Origin: Ctena decussata
Taxonomy: Eukaryota > Mollusca > Bivalvia > Lucinida > Lucinidae
Assembly: GCA_963989385.1 (NCBI GenBank)
Contig: OZ022507.1
Coordinates: 56,369,400-56,433,399 of the forward strand
Reading direction: 5' to 3'
DNA: 64,000 bases
Position numbers and translations under genes: made by a program. Positions 12,217-25,445 of this stretch are shown piece after piece. Each line of letters opens with the position of its first letter. The stretch's first letter is position 1. The notes beneath the pieces were generated by a model. That model did no database searches. It was given only the letters and a program-made list of their open reading frames with translations, and was not told the origin of the DNA.

Positions 12217-15200
12217 GGTGCGGCTCTTGGGTTACATCATTGGCAATCAGGATAATCAAGTGTCGATCTTATTTTCACGTGCATTTTATGCTCATCTCTT
12301 GTTTTGAATGTTATAAGCCCTGTCCGGGTAAAATATGTTTGACGCTATACACAAACAGTGGGTACCAGGATAAGTCCATGTAACTGCGTTGTTCTGTTCT
12401 GTTCTGTTCAATTCTCGTATCGACGTTACCCAAGTGGCTCAACGCTACGTAACCATAGTTGCACACACCTGGCGCCGTGTGTCCGTCCAAATAACTGCGT
12501 TGTCTGTCAGAGTAAGTGCAGTGCATCGTTTACGAGAGAGCCTGCACTGCTTAGACTAGTCAGAAAAAGTGAATTACGTACTGGAATTAGTAAGATGTTG
12601 CGTGTTTGACTTTCCATGCACTTACTTAGCAGACTGTGCATATGCGCAGTTCGCAAATGCTCATCTGAAGACTTTCTTCGCGTGGCGCAACACTAAATAT
12701 TCCAGCCACATTCAATGATAACAGATTTATTCCTCATGCTCAGCTGACACACAACGCTGACACAACGTCGTGTCATTAACGTTGGTTAAACGTCACTATG
12801 CCGTTGAATTAACGTTGATATTTACGGTTACTTTTTACTTTAGACAAAAGCTGATCATATGAGGTGCGAATTAGTACTCCGAAATAAAGAGGCTTATCGA
12901 AGATGTTTTGCCATAGTTTAATCGATGATCACAAAACATCGAATCACATTGAATCAACGTTGATTCGATGATGATTCAACTTTTTTTGTCTGCTGGCATG
13001 ATGAGACTGAAATGCAAACAGCGCAGATCCTGATACGACTGCTCTACTAGGCCTGCAATGTGTGTCCCAGTAGTAAGAACTGCAGGATAGGCTATTACTG
13101 ATCGCAAAAGCTGTGCGAAGGAAAATACTTTTCCCTCAACGTTATAGACCGTTTACCGTCTGCTGTGCACTGTCCACTCGCCCTTCGCTTTGGAGCATGC
13201 TGAAAAGTAGTGCATGTTGTTGGCGGTTTTCTGTATACTATTTACTGTCCAGTGAAGTGTCTTCTGTCTGTCTACTGCGTCCTGGATACTGTTTACTGCC
13301 GCCTGTCTGCTACAACATGGATGTGGTGCAAGCACAGGGGCATGGGTACAAGGTCGCAGCATGTGCGCCTGTTTCAGCGCATCTGGACTCTAAAATGATG
13401 TACCTTCAACCAAAGTGGAGTCGCACAAACAGATGAAACCAACATAAGCATCATAGTAACCTGCACTTTATGGGAGATGAACCCTGGTGGCCCGTAAGAA
13501 TAATAAAGGATTGCAAAAATTCCTATGTAGCACATACCTATATTTGGGCAGTAAAACCCACAAGCAGGCACATTTAATTTTCTGTACATTTAAGTTCTGC
13601 AATAGTGAAAACAAATAAAAAAATAACCAGTAAATTAATAAAAAGGCAGTTCTGACATTTTTCTTGTCAATTTTAGTTTTGTATGATAGAAATGCAGAAT
13701 TTATCAATTTTGGCAATATGCACAAATTCTGGCATTATTTCTTTTCCCTAGAGAATTGCTTCTTTCGTCTGAAGATCGATGTTAATGAAACGTGGACCTA
13801 GAATAAATTAGTTATGACTGTGGGCAGACTTCCAATATCATTATTTTGAACCACGACGCGAGAAAACCAACAAAGTGGTTGTGCGCCCAGCGCAGACTCA
13901 GATAAGCCCGGGCATCCACCCAGTCTGATCAGAGTCTTTGCTGTCCACATGAAGGTAGCGCACCACGTTAGACCCTTAGCTACCGTTAAAGCGCTTAGAA
14001 AAGACTGTGATCACACTAGGCGGATGCCCAGGCTGATCTGAGTCTGCGATGGGCGCACTTCCACTTTGTTGCTTTCTCGTGTCGCGGCTCATTTTTTTTT
14101 TCTGATTCAGATAAACGGATACCTGATTGGAAGCTCAAGGAGACGGATCAGATCTTCACATTGATACATACTACCCAGCAGGCACACAACGTTATAATGA
14201 CGTCACATTGACGTTGGCGCAAACTTTACATTTCATCGACGTCATTCTGACGTCATGTGCCCGCTGGGAAATACTTTACTGCCCAGCAGGCACATGACGT
14301 CGAAATGACGTCGTATTGACGTCGATACGGCATGGTGGCGTCGCATCGACCCCATTTTGACATCATTACGACGTCATGTGCCTGCTGGGTGTCTTGCAAT
14401 GCTGTTCAAACAATTTCCATCGTTTTAATTTACTCTCTCTATGGGGACACCTTTAGCCTAGGACACCTTTAAATTACCAGATTATTCTAAAATTTAAACA
14501 AATGCTAAAATTAGCTGACAGTGTGTCGAAAAAACTGATAGGATATGACGCATTGCACATCTTGATCTGATTCTAAAGTGATTTCTCAGATACATCTATC
14601 CCAAAATTTAGGATCACTGCGGTTATTCTTATTTATTTTTTGTTAATCTTGCAGCTCTTGGATTACATCATTGATAATCAAGGGTCGGTTATATTTGCAC
14701 GTGCATTGTACGCTCATCTGTTTAAACGATATGAGCCTTGTCCGGGCAAAATATGTTTGACACTATACGCATACAGTGGGTACCAAGATAAGTCTATGCA
14801 ACTGCCTAGTCTGTCAGAGTTAGTGCAGTTCACCGTTTGATTTCCAGAAGGCATACTTATTGCGCCTAACCTGTTCTGATTGTGCTAGTGCACAGACTAG
14901 TCTGGATATATGTGTTTTGCATACACCACAAGGCTGACTTTATCACGACACGACTCAAATGGCCTGCGCAAGGAAAAAATGTGCTTCAACCCATAATATT
15001 TTTAGCGAAATATGTATGTATACGCAACCAGGAGGTACCAAGATATGTCTACGCTCATGTGTAGTCTACCCTGCTCTGATTGCGCATGCGTCTAGTCAAG
15101 ACACGCGCGTTTTGCTTATGAAATAAGACTGGTTTTATCATGACACGAGGTATGCGCAAGGAAAAATGTATTTCACCCCATCTTGGGAAAAGCGAATGCA

Positions 15201-15341
15201 GTCCCATTAGTGTCTTTTCTTTTCGCACTCTTTACGGCGCCACAGTGTATGATGCTCAAGATTGCTTATACATGTTGTGAACGCATACATGTTACCACAG
15301 ACTGGGCTGATTCTTCTCGTCGCATGTGGCAATTTTCCGAG
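12217..15341 (+). repeat. Array unit 4 (5S deleted)
   Basis: 3125 bp, the shortest unit. MITE-A is at 13848-14090 and the MITE-B pair at 14174-14389. The 5S and its flanks are absent. Confidence 0.92.
13100..13115 (+). other. Deletion scar where the 5S should be
   Basis: TGATCGCAAA, which elsewhere precedes the 5S by about 50 bp, is joined to AGCTGTGCGAAGG, which elsewhere follows the T-rich tract. CAAA occurs at both parent sites, so a deletion using short homology is likely. About 250 bp are lost. Confidence 0.85.
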
Positions 15342-18300
15342 GGTGCGGCTCTTGGGTTACATCATTGGCAATCAGGATAATCAAGTGTCGATCTTATTTT
15401 CACGTGCATTTTATGCTCATCTCTTGTTTTGAATGTTATAAGCCCTGTCCGGGTAAAATATGTTTGACGCTATACACAAACAGTGGGTACCAGGATAAGT
15501 CCATGTAACTGCGTTGTTCTGTTCTGTTCTGTTCAATTCTCGTATCGACGTTACCCAAGTGGCTCAACGCTACGTAACCATAGTTGCACACACCTGGCGC
15601 CGTGTGTCCATCCAAATAACTGCGTTGTCTGTCAGAGTAAGTGCAGTGCATCGTTTACGAGAGAGCCTGCACTGCTTATACTAGTAAGAAAAAGTGTATT
15701 ACGTACTGGAATTAGTAAGATGTTGCGTGTTTGACTTTCCATGCACTTACTGAGCAGACTGTGCATATGCGCAGTTCGCAAATGCTCATCTGAAGACTTT
15801 CTTCGCGTGACGCAACACTCAATATTCCAGCCACATTCAATGATAACAAATTTATTCCTCATGCTCAGCTGACACACAACGCTGACACAACGTCGTGTCA
15901 TTAACCTTGGTTAAACGTCACTTTGCTGTTGAATTAACGTTGATATTGACGGTTACTTTTTACTTTAGACAAAAGCTGATCATATGAGGCGCGAATTAGT
16001 ACTCCGAAATAAAGAGGCTTATCGAAGATGTTTTGCCATAGTTTAATCGATGATCACAAAACATCGAATCACATTGAATCAACGTTGATTCGATGATGAT
16101 TCAACTTTTTTTGTCTGCTGGCATGATGAGACTGAAATGCAAACAGCGCAGATCCTGATACGACTGCTCTACTAGGCCTGCAATATGTGTCCCAGTAGTA
16201 AGAACTGCAGGATAGGCTATTACTGATCGCAAACTCTCAAAAGTACACTTTGTAAATGTTGAAAAACGGTACTTTGTTGTATACGGCCATAATACATTGA
16301 AAACATCGGTTCTCGTCCGATCACGGAAATTAAGCAACGTCGGGCCCGGTTAGTACTTGGATGGGTGACCGCCTGGGAATACCGGGTGCTGCAGACTTTT
16401 GTCTGCTTTTCTTTATTTTCTATTTTTATTTCTTTTTTCTTTGATAGTTTTCTTCCCCCTATTTAACGATCACTGTATATGTATATCAAAGCTGTGCGAA
16501 GGAAAATACTTTTCCCTCAACGTTATAGACCGTTTACCGTCTGCTGTGCACTGTCCACTCGCCCTTCGCTTTGGAGCATGCTGAAAAGTAGTGCATGTTG
16601 TTGGCGGTTTTCTATATACTATTTACTGTCCAGTGAAGTGTCTACTGTCTGTCTACTGCGTCCTGGATACTGTTTACTGCAGCCTGTCTGCTACAACATG
16701 GATGTGGTGCAAGCACAGGGGCATGGGTCAAGGTCGCAGCATGTGCGCCTGTTTCAGCGCATCTGGACTCTAAAATGATGTACCTTCAACCAAAGTGGAG
16801 TCGCACAAACAGATGAAACCAACATAAGCATCATAGTAACCTGCACTTTATGGGAGATGAACCCTGGTGGCCCGTAAGAATAATAAAGGATTGCAATAAT
16901 TCCTCTGTAGCACATACCTATATTTGGGCTGTAAAACCCACACGCAGGCACATCTAATTTTCTGTACATTTAAGTTCTGCAATAGTTAAAACAAATAAAA
17001 AAATAACAAGTAAATTAAAAAGGCAGTTGCGACATTTTTCTTGTCAATTTTAGTTTTGTATGATAGAAATGCAGAATTTATCAATTTTGGCAATATGCAC
17101 AGATTCTGGCATTATTTCTTTTCCCTAGAGAATTGCTTCTTTCGTCTGAAGATCGATGTTAATGAAACGTGGACCTAGAATAAATTAGTTATGACTGTGG
17201 GCAGACTTCCAATATCATTATTTTGAACCACGACGCGAGAAAACCAACAAAGTGGTTGTGCGCCCAGCGCAGACTCAGATAAGCCCGGGCATCCACCCAG
17301 TCTGATCAGAGTCTTTGCTGTCCACATGAAGGTAGCGCGCCACGTTAGACCCTTAGCTACCGTTAAAGCGCTTAGAAAAGACTGTGATCATACTAGGCGG
17401 ATGCCCAGGCTGATCTGAGTCTGCGATGGGCGCACTTCCACTTTGTTGCTTTCTCGTGTCGCGGCTCATTTTTTTCTGATTCAGATAAACGGATACCTAA
17501 TTGGAAGCTCAAGGAGACGGATCAGATCTTCACATTGATACATACTACCCAGCAGGCACACAACGTTATAATGACGTCACATTGACGTTGACGCAAACAT
17601 TACATTTCATCGACGTCATTCTGACGTCATGTGCCCGCTGGGAAATACTTTACTGCCCAGCAGGCACATGACGTCGTATTGACGTCGATACGGCATGGTG
17701 GCGTCGCATCGACCCCATTTTGACATCATTACGACGTCATGTGCCTGCTGGGTGTCTTGCAATGCTGTTCAAACAATTTCCATCGTTTTAATTTACTCTC
17801 TCTATGGGGACACCTTTAGCCTAGGACACCTTTAAATTACCAGATTATTCTAAAATTTAAACAAATGCTAAAAGCAGCTGACAATGTGTCAAAAATACTG
17901 ATAGGATATGACGCATTGCACATCTTGATCTGATTCTAAAGTGATTTCTCAGATACATCTATCCCAAAATTTAGGATCACTGCGGTTATTCTTATTTATT
18001 TTTTGTTAATCTTGCAGCTCTTGGATTACATCATTGATAATCAAGGGTCGGTAATATTTGCACGTGCATTTTATGCTCATCTCTTTAAACGATATGAGCC
18101 TTGTCCGGGCAAAATATGTTTGACACTATACGCATACAGTGGGTACCAAGATAAGTCTATGCAACTGCCTAGTCTGTCAGAGTTAGTGCAGTTCACCGTT
18201 TGATTTCCAGAAGGCATACTTATTGCGCCTAACCTGTTCTGATTGTGCTAGTGCACAGACTAGTCTGGACATAGGGGTTTTGCATACACCACAAGGCTGA

Positions 18301-18705
18301 CTTTATCACGACACGACTCAAATGGCCTGCGCAAGGAAAAAATATGCTTCAACCCATAATATTTTTCAGCGAAATATGTATGTATACGCAACCAGGAGGT
18401 ACCAAGATATGTCTACGCTCATGTGTAGTCTACACTGCTCTGATTTCGCATGCGTCTAGGCAAGACACGCGAGTTTTGCTTATGAAATAAGACTGGTTTT
18501 ATCATGACACGAGGTATGCGCAAGGAAAAATGTATTTCACCCCATCTTGGGAAAAGCGAATGCAGTCCCATTAGTGTCTTTTCTTTTCGCACTCGTTACG
18601 GCGCTACAGTGTATGATGCTCAAGATTGCTTATACATGTTGTGAACGCATATATATTACCACAGACTGGGCTGATTCTTCTCGTCGCATGTGGCAATTTT
18701 CCGAG
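15342..18705 (+). repeat. Array unit 5
   Basis: 3364 bp. Contains 5S copy 5, MITE-A (17225-17467) and a MITE-B pair with an 11-bp loss (17548-17752). It is near-identical to unit 7, 6740 bp downstream, except at its start. Confidence 0.93.
16279..16398 (+). rRNA. 5S ribosomal RNA, copy 5
   Basis: Full 120 nt with terminator. It begins GTATACGGCC: A for C at position 3 replaces a C-G pair of helix I with A-G. The upstream flank also differs (TTTGTT in place of TTTCTT), a subtype shared with copies 6-8. Confidence 0.88.
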
Positions 18706-21700
18706 GGTGCGGCTCTTGGGTTACATCATTGGCAATCAGGATAATCAAGTGTCGATCTTATTTTCACGTGCATTTTATGCTCATCTCTTGTTTTGAATGT
18801 TATTAGCCCTGTCCGGGTAAAATATGTTTGACGCTATACACAAACAGTGGGTACCAGGATAAGTCCATGTAACTGCGTTGTTCTGTTCTGTTCGGTTCAA
18901 TTCTCGTATCGACGTTACCCAAGGGGCTCAACGGTACATAACCATAGTTGCACACACCTGGCGCCGTCTGTCCGTCCAAATAACTGCGTTGTCTGTCAGA
19001 GTAAGTGCAGTGCATCGTTTACGAGAGAGCCTGAACTGCTTAGACTAGTCAGAAAAAGTGAATTACGTACTGGAATTAGTAAGCTGTTGCGTGTTTGACT
19101 TTCCATGCACTTACTGAGCAGACTGTGCATATGCGCAGTTCGCAAATGCTCATCTGAAGACTTTCTTCGCGTGGCGCAACACTCAATATTCCAGCCACAT
19201 TCAATGATAACAGATTTATTCCTCATGCTCAGCTGACACACAACGCTGACACAACGTCGTGTCATTAACGTTGGTTAAACGTCACTATGCCGTTGAATTA
19301 ACGTTGATATTGACGGTTACTTTTTACTTTAGACAAAAGCTGATCATATGAGGCGCGAATTAGTACTCCGAAATAAAGAGGCTTATCGAAGATGTTTTGC
19401 CATAGTTTAATCGATGATCACAAAACATCGAATCACATTGAATCAACGTTGATTCGATGATGATTCAACTTTTTTTGTCTGCTGGCATGATGAGACTGAA
19501 ATGCAAACAGCGCAGATCCTGATACGACTGCTCTACTAGGCCTGCAATGTGTGTCCCAGTAGTAAGAACTGCAGGATAGGCTATTACTGATCGCAAACTC
19601 TCAAAAGTACACTTTGTAAATGTTGAAAATCGGTACTTTGTTGTATACGGCCATAAAACATTGAAAACATCGGTTCTCGTCCGATAACGGAAATTAAGCA
19701 ACGTCGGGCCCGGTTAGTACTTGGATGGGTGACCGCCTGGGAATACCGGGTGCTGCAGACTTTTGTCTGTTTTTCTTTATTTTCTATTTTTATTTCTTTT
19801 TTCTTTGATAGTTTTCTTCCCCCAATTTCACGATCACTGTATATGTATCTCAAAGCTGTGCGAAGGAAAATACTTTTCCCTCAACGTTATAGACCGTTTA
19901 CCGTCTGCTGTGCACTGTCCACTCGCCCTTCGCTTTGGAGCATGCTGAAAAGTAGTGCATGTTGTTGGCGGTTTTCTGTATACTATTTACTGTCCAGTGA
20001 AGTGTCTACTGTCTGTCTACTGCGTCCTGGATACTGTTTACTGCGGCCTGTCTGCTACAACATGGATGTGGTGCAAGCACAGGGGCATGGGTACAAGGTC
20101 GCATCATGTGCGCCTGTTTCAGCGCATCTGGACTCTAAAATGATGTACCTTCAACCAAAGTGGAGTCGCACAAACAGATAAAACCAGCATAAGCATCATA
20201 GTATCCTGCACTTTATGGGAGATGAACCCTGGTGGCCCGTAAGAATAATAAAGGATTGCAAAAATTCCTATGTAGCACATACCTATATTTGGGCTGCAAA
20301 ACCCACACGCAGGCACATCTAATTTTCTGTACATTTAAGTTCTGCAATAGTTAAAACAAATAAAAAAAAACAAGTAAATTAATAAAAAGGCAGTTCTGAC
20401 ATTTTTCTTGTCAATTTTAGTTTTGTATGATAGAAATGCAGAATTTATCAATTTTGGCAATATGCACAAATTCTGGCATTATTTCTTTTCCCTAGAGAAT
20501 TGCTTTTTTCGTCTGAAGATCGATGTTAATGAAACGTGGACCTAGAATAAATTAGTTATGACTGTGGGCAGACTTCCAATATCATTATTTTGAACCACGA
20601 CGCGAGAAAACCAACAAAGTGGTTGTGCGCCCAGCGCAGACTCAGATAAGCCCGGGCATCCACCCAGTCTGATCAGAGTCTTTGCTGTCCACATGAAGGT
20701 AGCGCGCCACGTTAGACCCTTAGCTACCGTTAAAGCGCTTAGAAAAGACTGACATCATACTAGGCGGATGCCCAGGCTGATCTGAGTCTGCGATGGGCGC
20801 ACTTCCACTTTGTTGCTTTCTCGTGTCGCGGCTCATTTTTTTCTGATTCAGATAAACGGATACCTAATTGGAAGCTCAAGGAGACGGATCAGATCTTCAC
20901 ATTGATACATACTACCCAGCAGGCACACAACGTTATAATGACGTCGCATTGACGTTGACGCAAACATTACATTTCATCGACGTCATTCTGACGTCATGTG
21001 CCCGCTGGGAAATACTTTACTGCCCAGCAGGCACATGACGTCGAAATGACGTCGTATTGACGTCGATACGGCATGGTGGCGTCGCATCGACCCCATTTTG
21101 ACATCATTACGACGTCATGTGCCTGCTGGGTGTCTTGCAATGCTGTTCAAACAATTTCCATCGTTTTAATTTACTCTCTCTATGGGGACACCTTTAGCCT
21201 AGGACACCTTTAAATTACCAGATTATTCTAAAATTTAAACAAATGCTAAAAGTAGCTGACAGTGTGTCGAAAAAACTGATAGGATATGACGCATTGCACA
21301 TCTTGATCTGATTCTAAAGTGATTTCTCAGATACATCTATCCCAAAATTTAGGATCACTGCGGTTATTCTTATTTATTTTTGTTAATCTTGCAGCTCTTG
21401 GATTACATCATTGATAATCAAAGGTCGGTTATATTTGCACGTGCATTTTATGCTCATCTCTTTAAGCGATATGAGCCTTGTCCGGGCAAAATATGTTTGA
21501 CACTATACGCATACAGTGGGTACCAAGATAAGTCTATGCAACTGCCTAGTCTGTCAGAGTTAGTGCAGTTCACCGTTTGATTTCCAGAAGGCATACTTAT
21601 TGCGCCTAACCTGTTCTGATTGTGCTAGTGCACAGACTAGTCTGGACATATGAGTTTTGCATACACCACAAGGCTGACTTTATCACGACACGACTCAAAT

Positions 21701-22081
21701 GGCCTGCGCAAGGAAAAAATGTGCTTCAACCCATAATATTTTCAGCGAAATATGTATGTATACGCAACCAGGAGGTACCAAGATATGTCTACGCTCATGT
21801 GTAGTCTACCCTGCTCTGATTGCGCATGCGTCTAGTCAAGACACGCGCGTTTTGCTTATGAAATAAGACTGGTTTTATCATGACACGAGGTATGCGCAAG
21901 GAAAAATGTATTTCACCCCATCTTGGGAAAAGCGAATGCAGTCCCATTAGTGTCTTTTCTTTTCGCACTCTTTACGGCGCCACAGTGTATGATGCTCAAG
22001 ATTGCTTATACATGTTGTGAACGCATACATGTTACCACAGACTGGGCTGATTCTTCTCGTCGCATGTGGCAATTTTCCGAG
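18706..22081 (+). repeat. Array unit 6
   Basis: 3376 bp. Contains 5S copy 6, MITE-A (20592-20834) and the MITE-B pair (20915-21130). It is the second half of the dimer and matches unit 8. Confidence 0.93.
19643..19762 (+). rRNA. 5S ribosomal RNA, copy 6
   Basis: Full 120 nt with terminator. Changes relative to the array consensus: A at positions 3, 15 and 44. It is one of the two most diverged full-length copies. Position 3 disrupts helix I; 15 and 44 lie in expected loop or helix-edge positions. Confidence 0.87.
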
Positions 22082-25000
22082 GGTGCGGCTCTTGGGTTAC
22101 ATCATTGGCAATCAGGATAATCAAGTGTCGATCTTATTTTCACGCGCATTTTATGCTCATCTCTTGTTTTGAATGTTATAAGCCCTGTCCGGGTAAAATA
22201 TGTTTGACGCTATACACAAACAGTGGGTACCAGGATAAGTCCATGTAACTGCGTTGTTCTGTTCTGTTCGGTTCAATTCTCGTATCGACGTTACCCAAGG
22301 GGCTCAACGGTACATAACCATAGTTGCACACACCTGGCGCCGTCTGTCCGTCCAAATAACTGCGTTGTCTGTCAGAGTAAGTGCAGTGCATCGTTTACGA
22401 GAGAGCCTGCACTGCTTATACTAGTAAGAAAAAGTGTATTACGTACTGGAATTAGTAAGATGTTGCGTGTTTGACTTTCCATGCACTTACTGAGCAGACT
22501 GTGCATATGCGCAGTTCGCAAATGCTCATCTGAAGACTTTCTTCGCGTGACGCAACACTCAATATTCCAGCCACATTCAATGATAACAAATTTATTCCTC
22601 ATGCTCAGCTGACACACAACGCTGACACAACGTCGTGTCATTAACCTTGGTTAAAAGTCACTTTGCTGTTGAATTAACGTTGATATTGACGGTTACTTTT
22701 TACTTTAGACAAAAGCTTATCATATGAGGCGCGAATTAGTACTCCGAAATAAAGAGGCTTATCGAAGATGTTTTGCCATAGTTTAATCGATGATCACAAA
22801 ACATCGAATCACATTGAATCAACGTTGATTCGATGATGATTCAACTTTTTTTGTCTGCTGGCATGATGAGACTGAAATGCAAACAGCGCAGATCCTGATA
22901 CGACTGCTCTACTAGGCCTGCAATATGTGTCCCAGTAGTAAGAACTGCAGGATAGGCTATTACTGATCGCAAACTCTCAAAAGTACACTTTGTAAATGTT
23001 GAAAAACGGTACTTTGTTGTATACGGCCATAATACATTGAAAACATCGGTTCTCGTCCGATCACGGAAATTAAGCAACGTCGGGCCCGGTTAGTACTTGG
23101 ATGGGTGACCGCCTGGGAATACCGGGTGCTGCAGACTTTTGTCTGCTTTTCTTTATTTTCTATTTTTATTTCTTTTTTCTTTGATAGTTTTCTTCCCCCT
23201 ATTTAACGATCACTGTATATGTATATCAAAGCTGTGCGAAGGAAAATACTTTTCCCTCAACGTTATAGACCGTTTACCGTCTGCTGTGCACTGTCCACTC
23301 GCCCTTCGCTTTGGAGCATGCTGAAAAGTAGTGCATGTTGTTGGCGGTTTTCTATATACTATTTACTGTCCAGTGAAGTGTCTACTGTCTGTCTACTGCG
23401 TCCTGGATACTGTTTACTGCAGCCTGTCTGCTACAACATGGATGTGGTGCAAGCACAGGGGCATGGGTCAAGGTCGCAGCATGTGCGCCTGTTTCAGCGC
23501 ATCTGGACTCTAAAATGATGTACCTTCAACCAAAGTGGAGTCGCACAAACAGATGAAACCAACATAAGCATCATAGTAACCTGCACTTTATGGGAGATGA
23601 ACCCTGGTGGCCCGTAAGAATAATAAAGGATTGCAATAATTCCTCTGTAGCACATACCTATATTTGGGCTGTAAAACCCACACGCAGGCACATCTAATTT
23701 TCTGTACATTTAAGTTCTGCAATAGTTAAAACAAATAAAAAAATAACAAGTAAATTAAAAAGGCAGTTCTGACATTTTTCTTGTCAATTTTAGTTTTGTA
23801 TGATAGAAATGCAGAATTTATCAATTTTGGCAATATGCACAGATTCTGGCATTATTTCTTTTCCCTAGAGAATTGCTTCTTTCGTCTGAAGATCGATGTT
23901 AATGAAACGTGGACCTAGAATAAATTAGTTATGACTGTGGGCAGACTTCCAATATCATTATTTTGAACCACGACGCGAGAAAACCAACAAAGTGGTTGTG
24001 CGCCCAGCGCAGACTCAGATAAGCCCGGGCATCCGCCCAGTCTGATCAGAGTCTTTGCTGTCCACATGAAGGTAGCGCGCCACGTTAGACCCTTAGCTAC
24101 CGTTAAAGCGCTTAGAAAAGACTGTGATCATACTAGGCGGATGCCCAGGCTGATCTGAGTCTGCGATGGGCGCACTTCCACTTTGTTGCTTTCTCGTGTC
24201 GCGGCTCATTTTTTTCTGATTCAGATAAACGGATACCTAATTGGAAGCTCAAGGAGACGGATCAGATCTTCACATTGATACATACTACCCAGCAGGCACA
24301 CAACGTTATAATGACGTCACATTGACGTTGACGCAAACATTACATTTCATCGACGTCATTCTGACGTCATGTGCCCGCTGGGAAATACTTTACTGCCCAG
24401 CAGGCACATGACGTCGTATTGACGTCGATACGGCATGGTGGCGTCGCATCGACCCCATTTTGACATCATTACGACGTCATGTGCCTGCTGGGTGTCTTGC
24501 AATGCTGTTCAAACAATTTCCATCGTTTTAATTTACTCTCTCTATGGGGACACCTTTAGCCTAGGACACCTTTAAATTACCAGATTATTCTAAAATTTAA
24601 ACAAATGCTAAAAGCAGCTGACAATGTGTCAAAAATACTGATAGGATATGACGCATTGCACATCTTGATCTGATTCTAAAGTGATTTCTCAGATACATCT
24701 ATCCCAAAATTTAGGATCACTGCGGTTATTCTTATTTATTTTTTGTTAATCTTGCAGCTCTTGGATTACATCATTGATAATCAAGGGTCGGTAATATTTG
24801 CACGTGCATTTTATGCTCATCTCTTTAAACGATATGAGCCTTGTCCGGGCAAAATATGTTTGACACTATACGCATACAGTGGGTACCAAGATAAGTCTAT
24901 GCAACTGCCTAGTCTGTCAGAGTTAGTGCAGTTCACCGTTTGATTTCCAGAAGGCATACTTATTGCGCCTAACCTGTTCTGATTGTGCTAGTGCACAGAC

Positions 25001-25445
25001 TAGTCTGGACATAGGGGTTTTGCATACACCACAAGGCTGACTTTATCACGACACGACTCAAATGGCCTGCGCAAGGAAAAAATATGCTTCAACCCATAAT
25101 ATTTTTCAGCGAAATATGTATGTATACGCAACCAGGAGGTACCAAGATATGTCTACGCTCATGTGTAGTCTACACTGCTCTGATTGCGCATGCGTCTAGG
25201 CAAGACACGCGAGTTTTGCTTATGAAATAAGACTGGTTTTATCATGACACGAGGTATGCGCAAGGAAAAATGTATTTCACCCCATCTTGGGAAAAGCGAA
25301 TGCAGTCCCATTAGTGTCTTTTCTTTTCGCACTCGTTACGGCGCTACAGTGTATGATGCTCAAGATTGCTTATACATGTTGTGAACGCATATATATTACC
25401 ACAGACTGGGCTGATTCTTCTCGTCGCATGTGGCAATTTTCCGAG
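22082..25445 (+). repeat. Array unit 7
   Basis: 3364 bp, near-identical to unit 5. Contains 5S copy 7, MITE-A (23965-24207) and the MITE-B pair (24288-24492). Its first 300 bp are a mosaic: TTATAAGCCC like unit 5, then a tract around 22262-22350 (GTTCGGTTC, AAGGGGCTC, CGTCTGTCC) like unit 6, then unit 5 again. Confidence 0.92.
23019..23138 (+). rRNA. 5S ribosomal RNA, copy 7
   Basis: Identical to copy 5 over all 120 nt, as expected from the dimer duplication, including A at position 3. Terminator intact. Confidence 0.88.
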
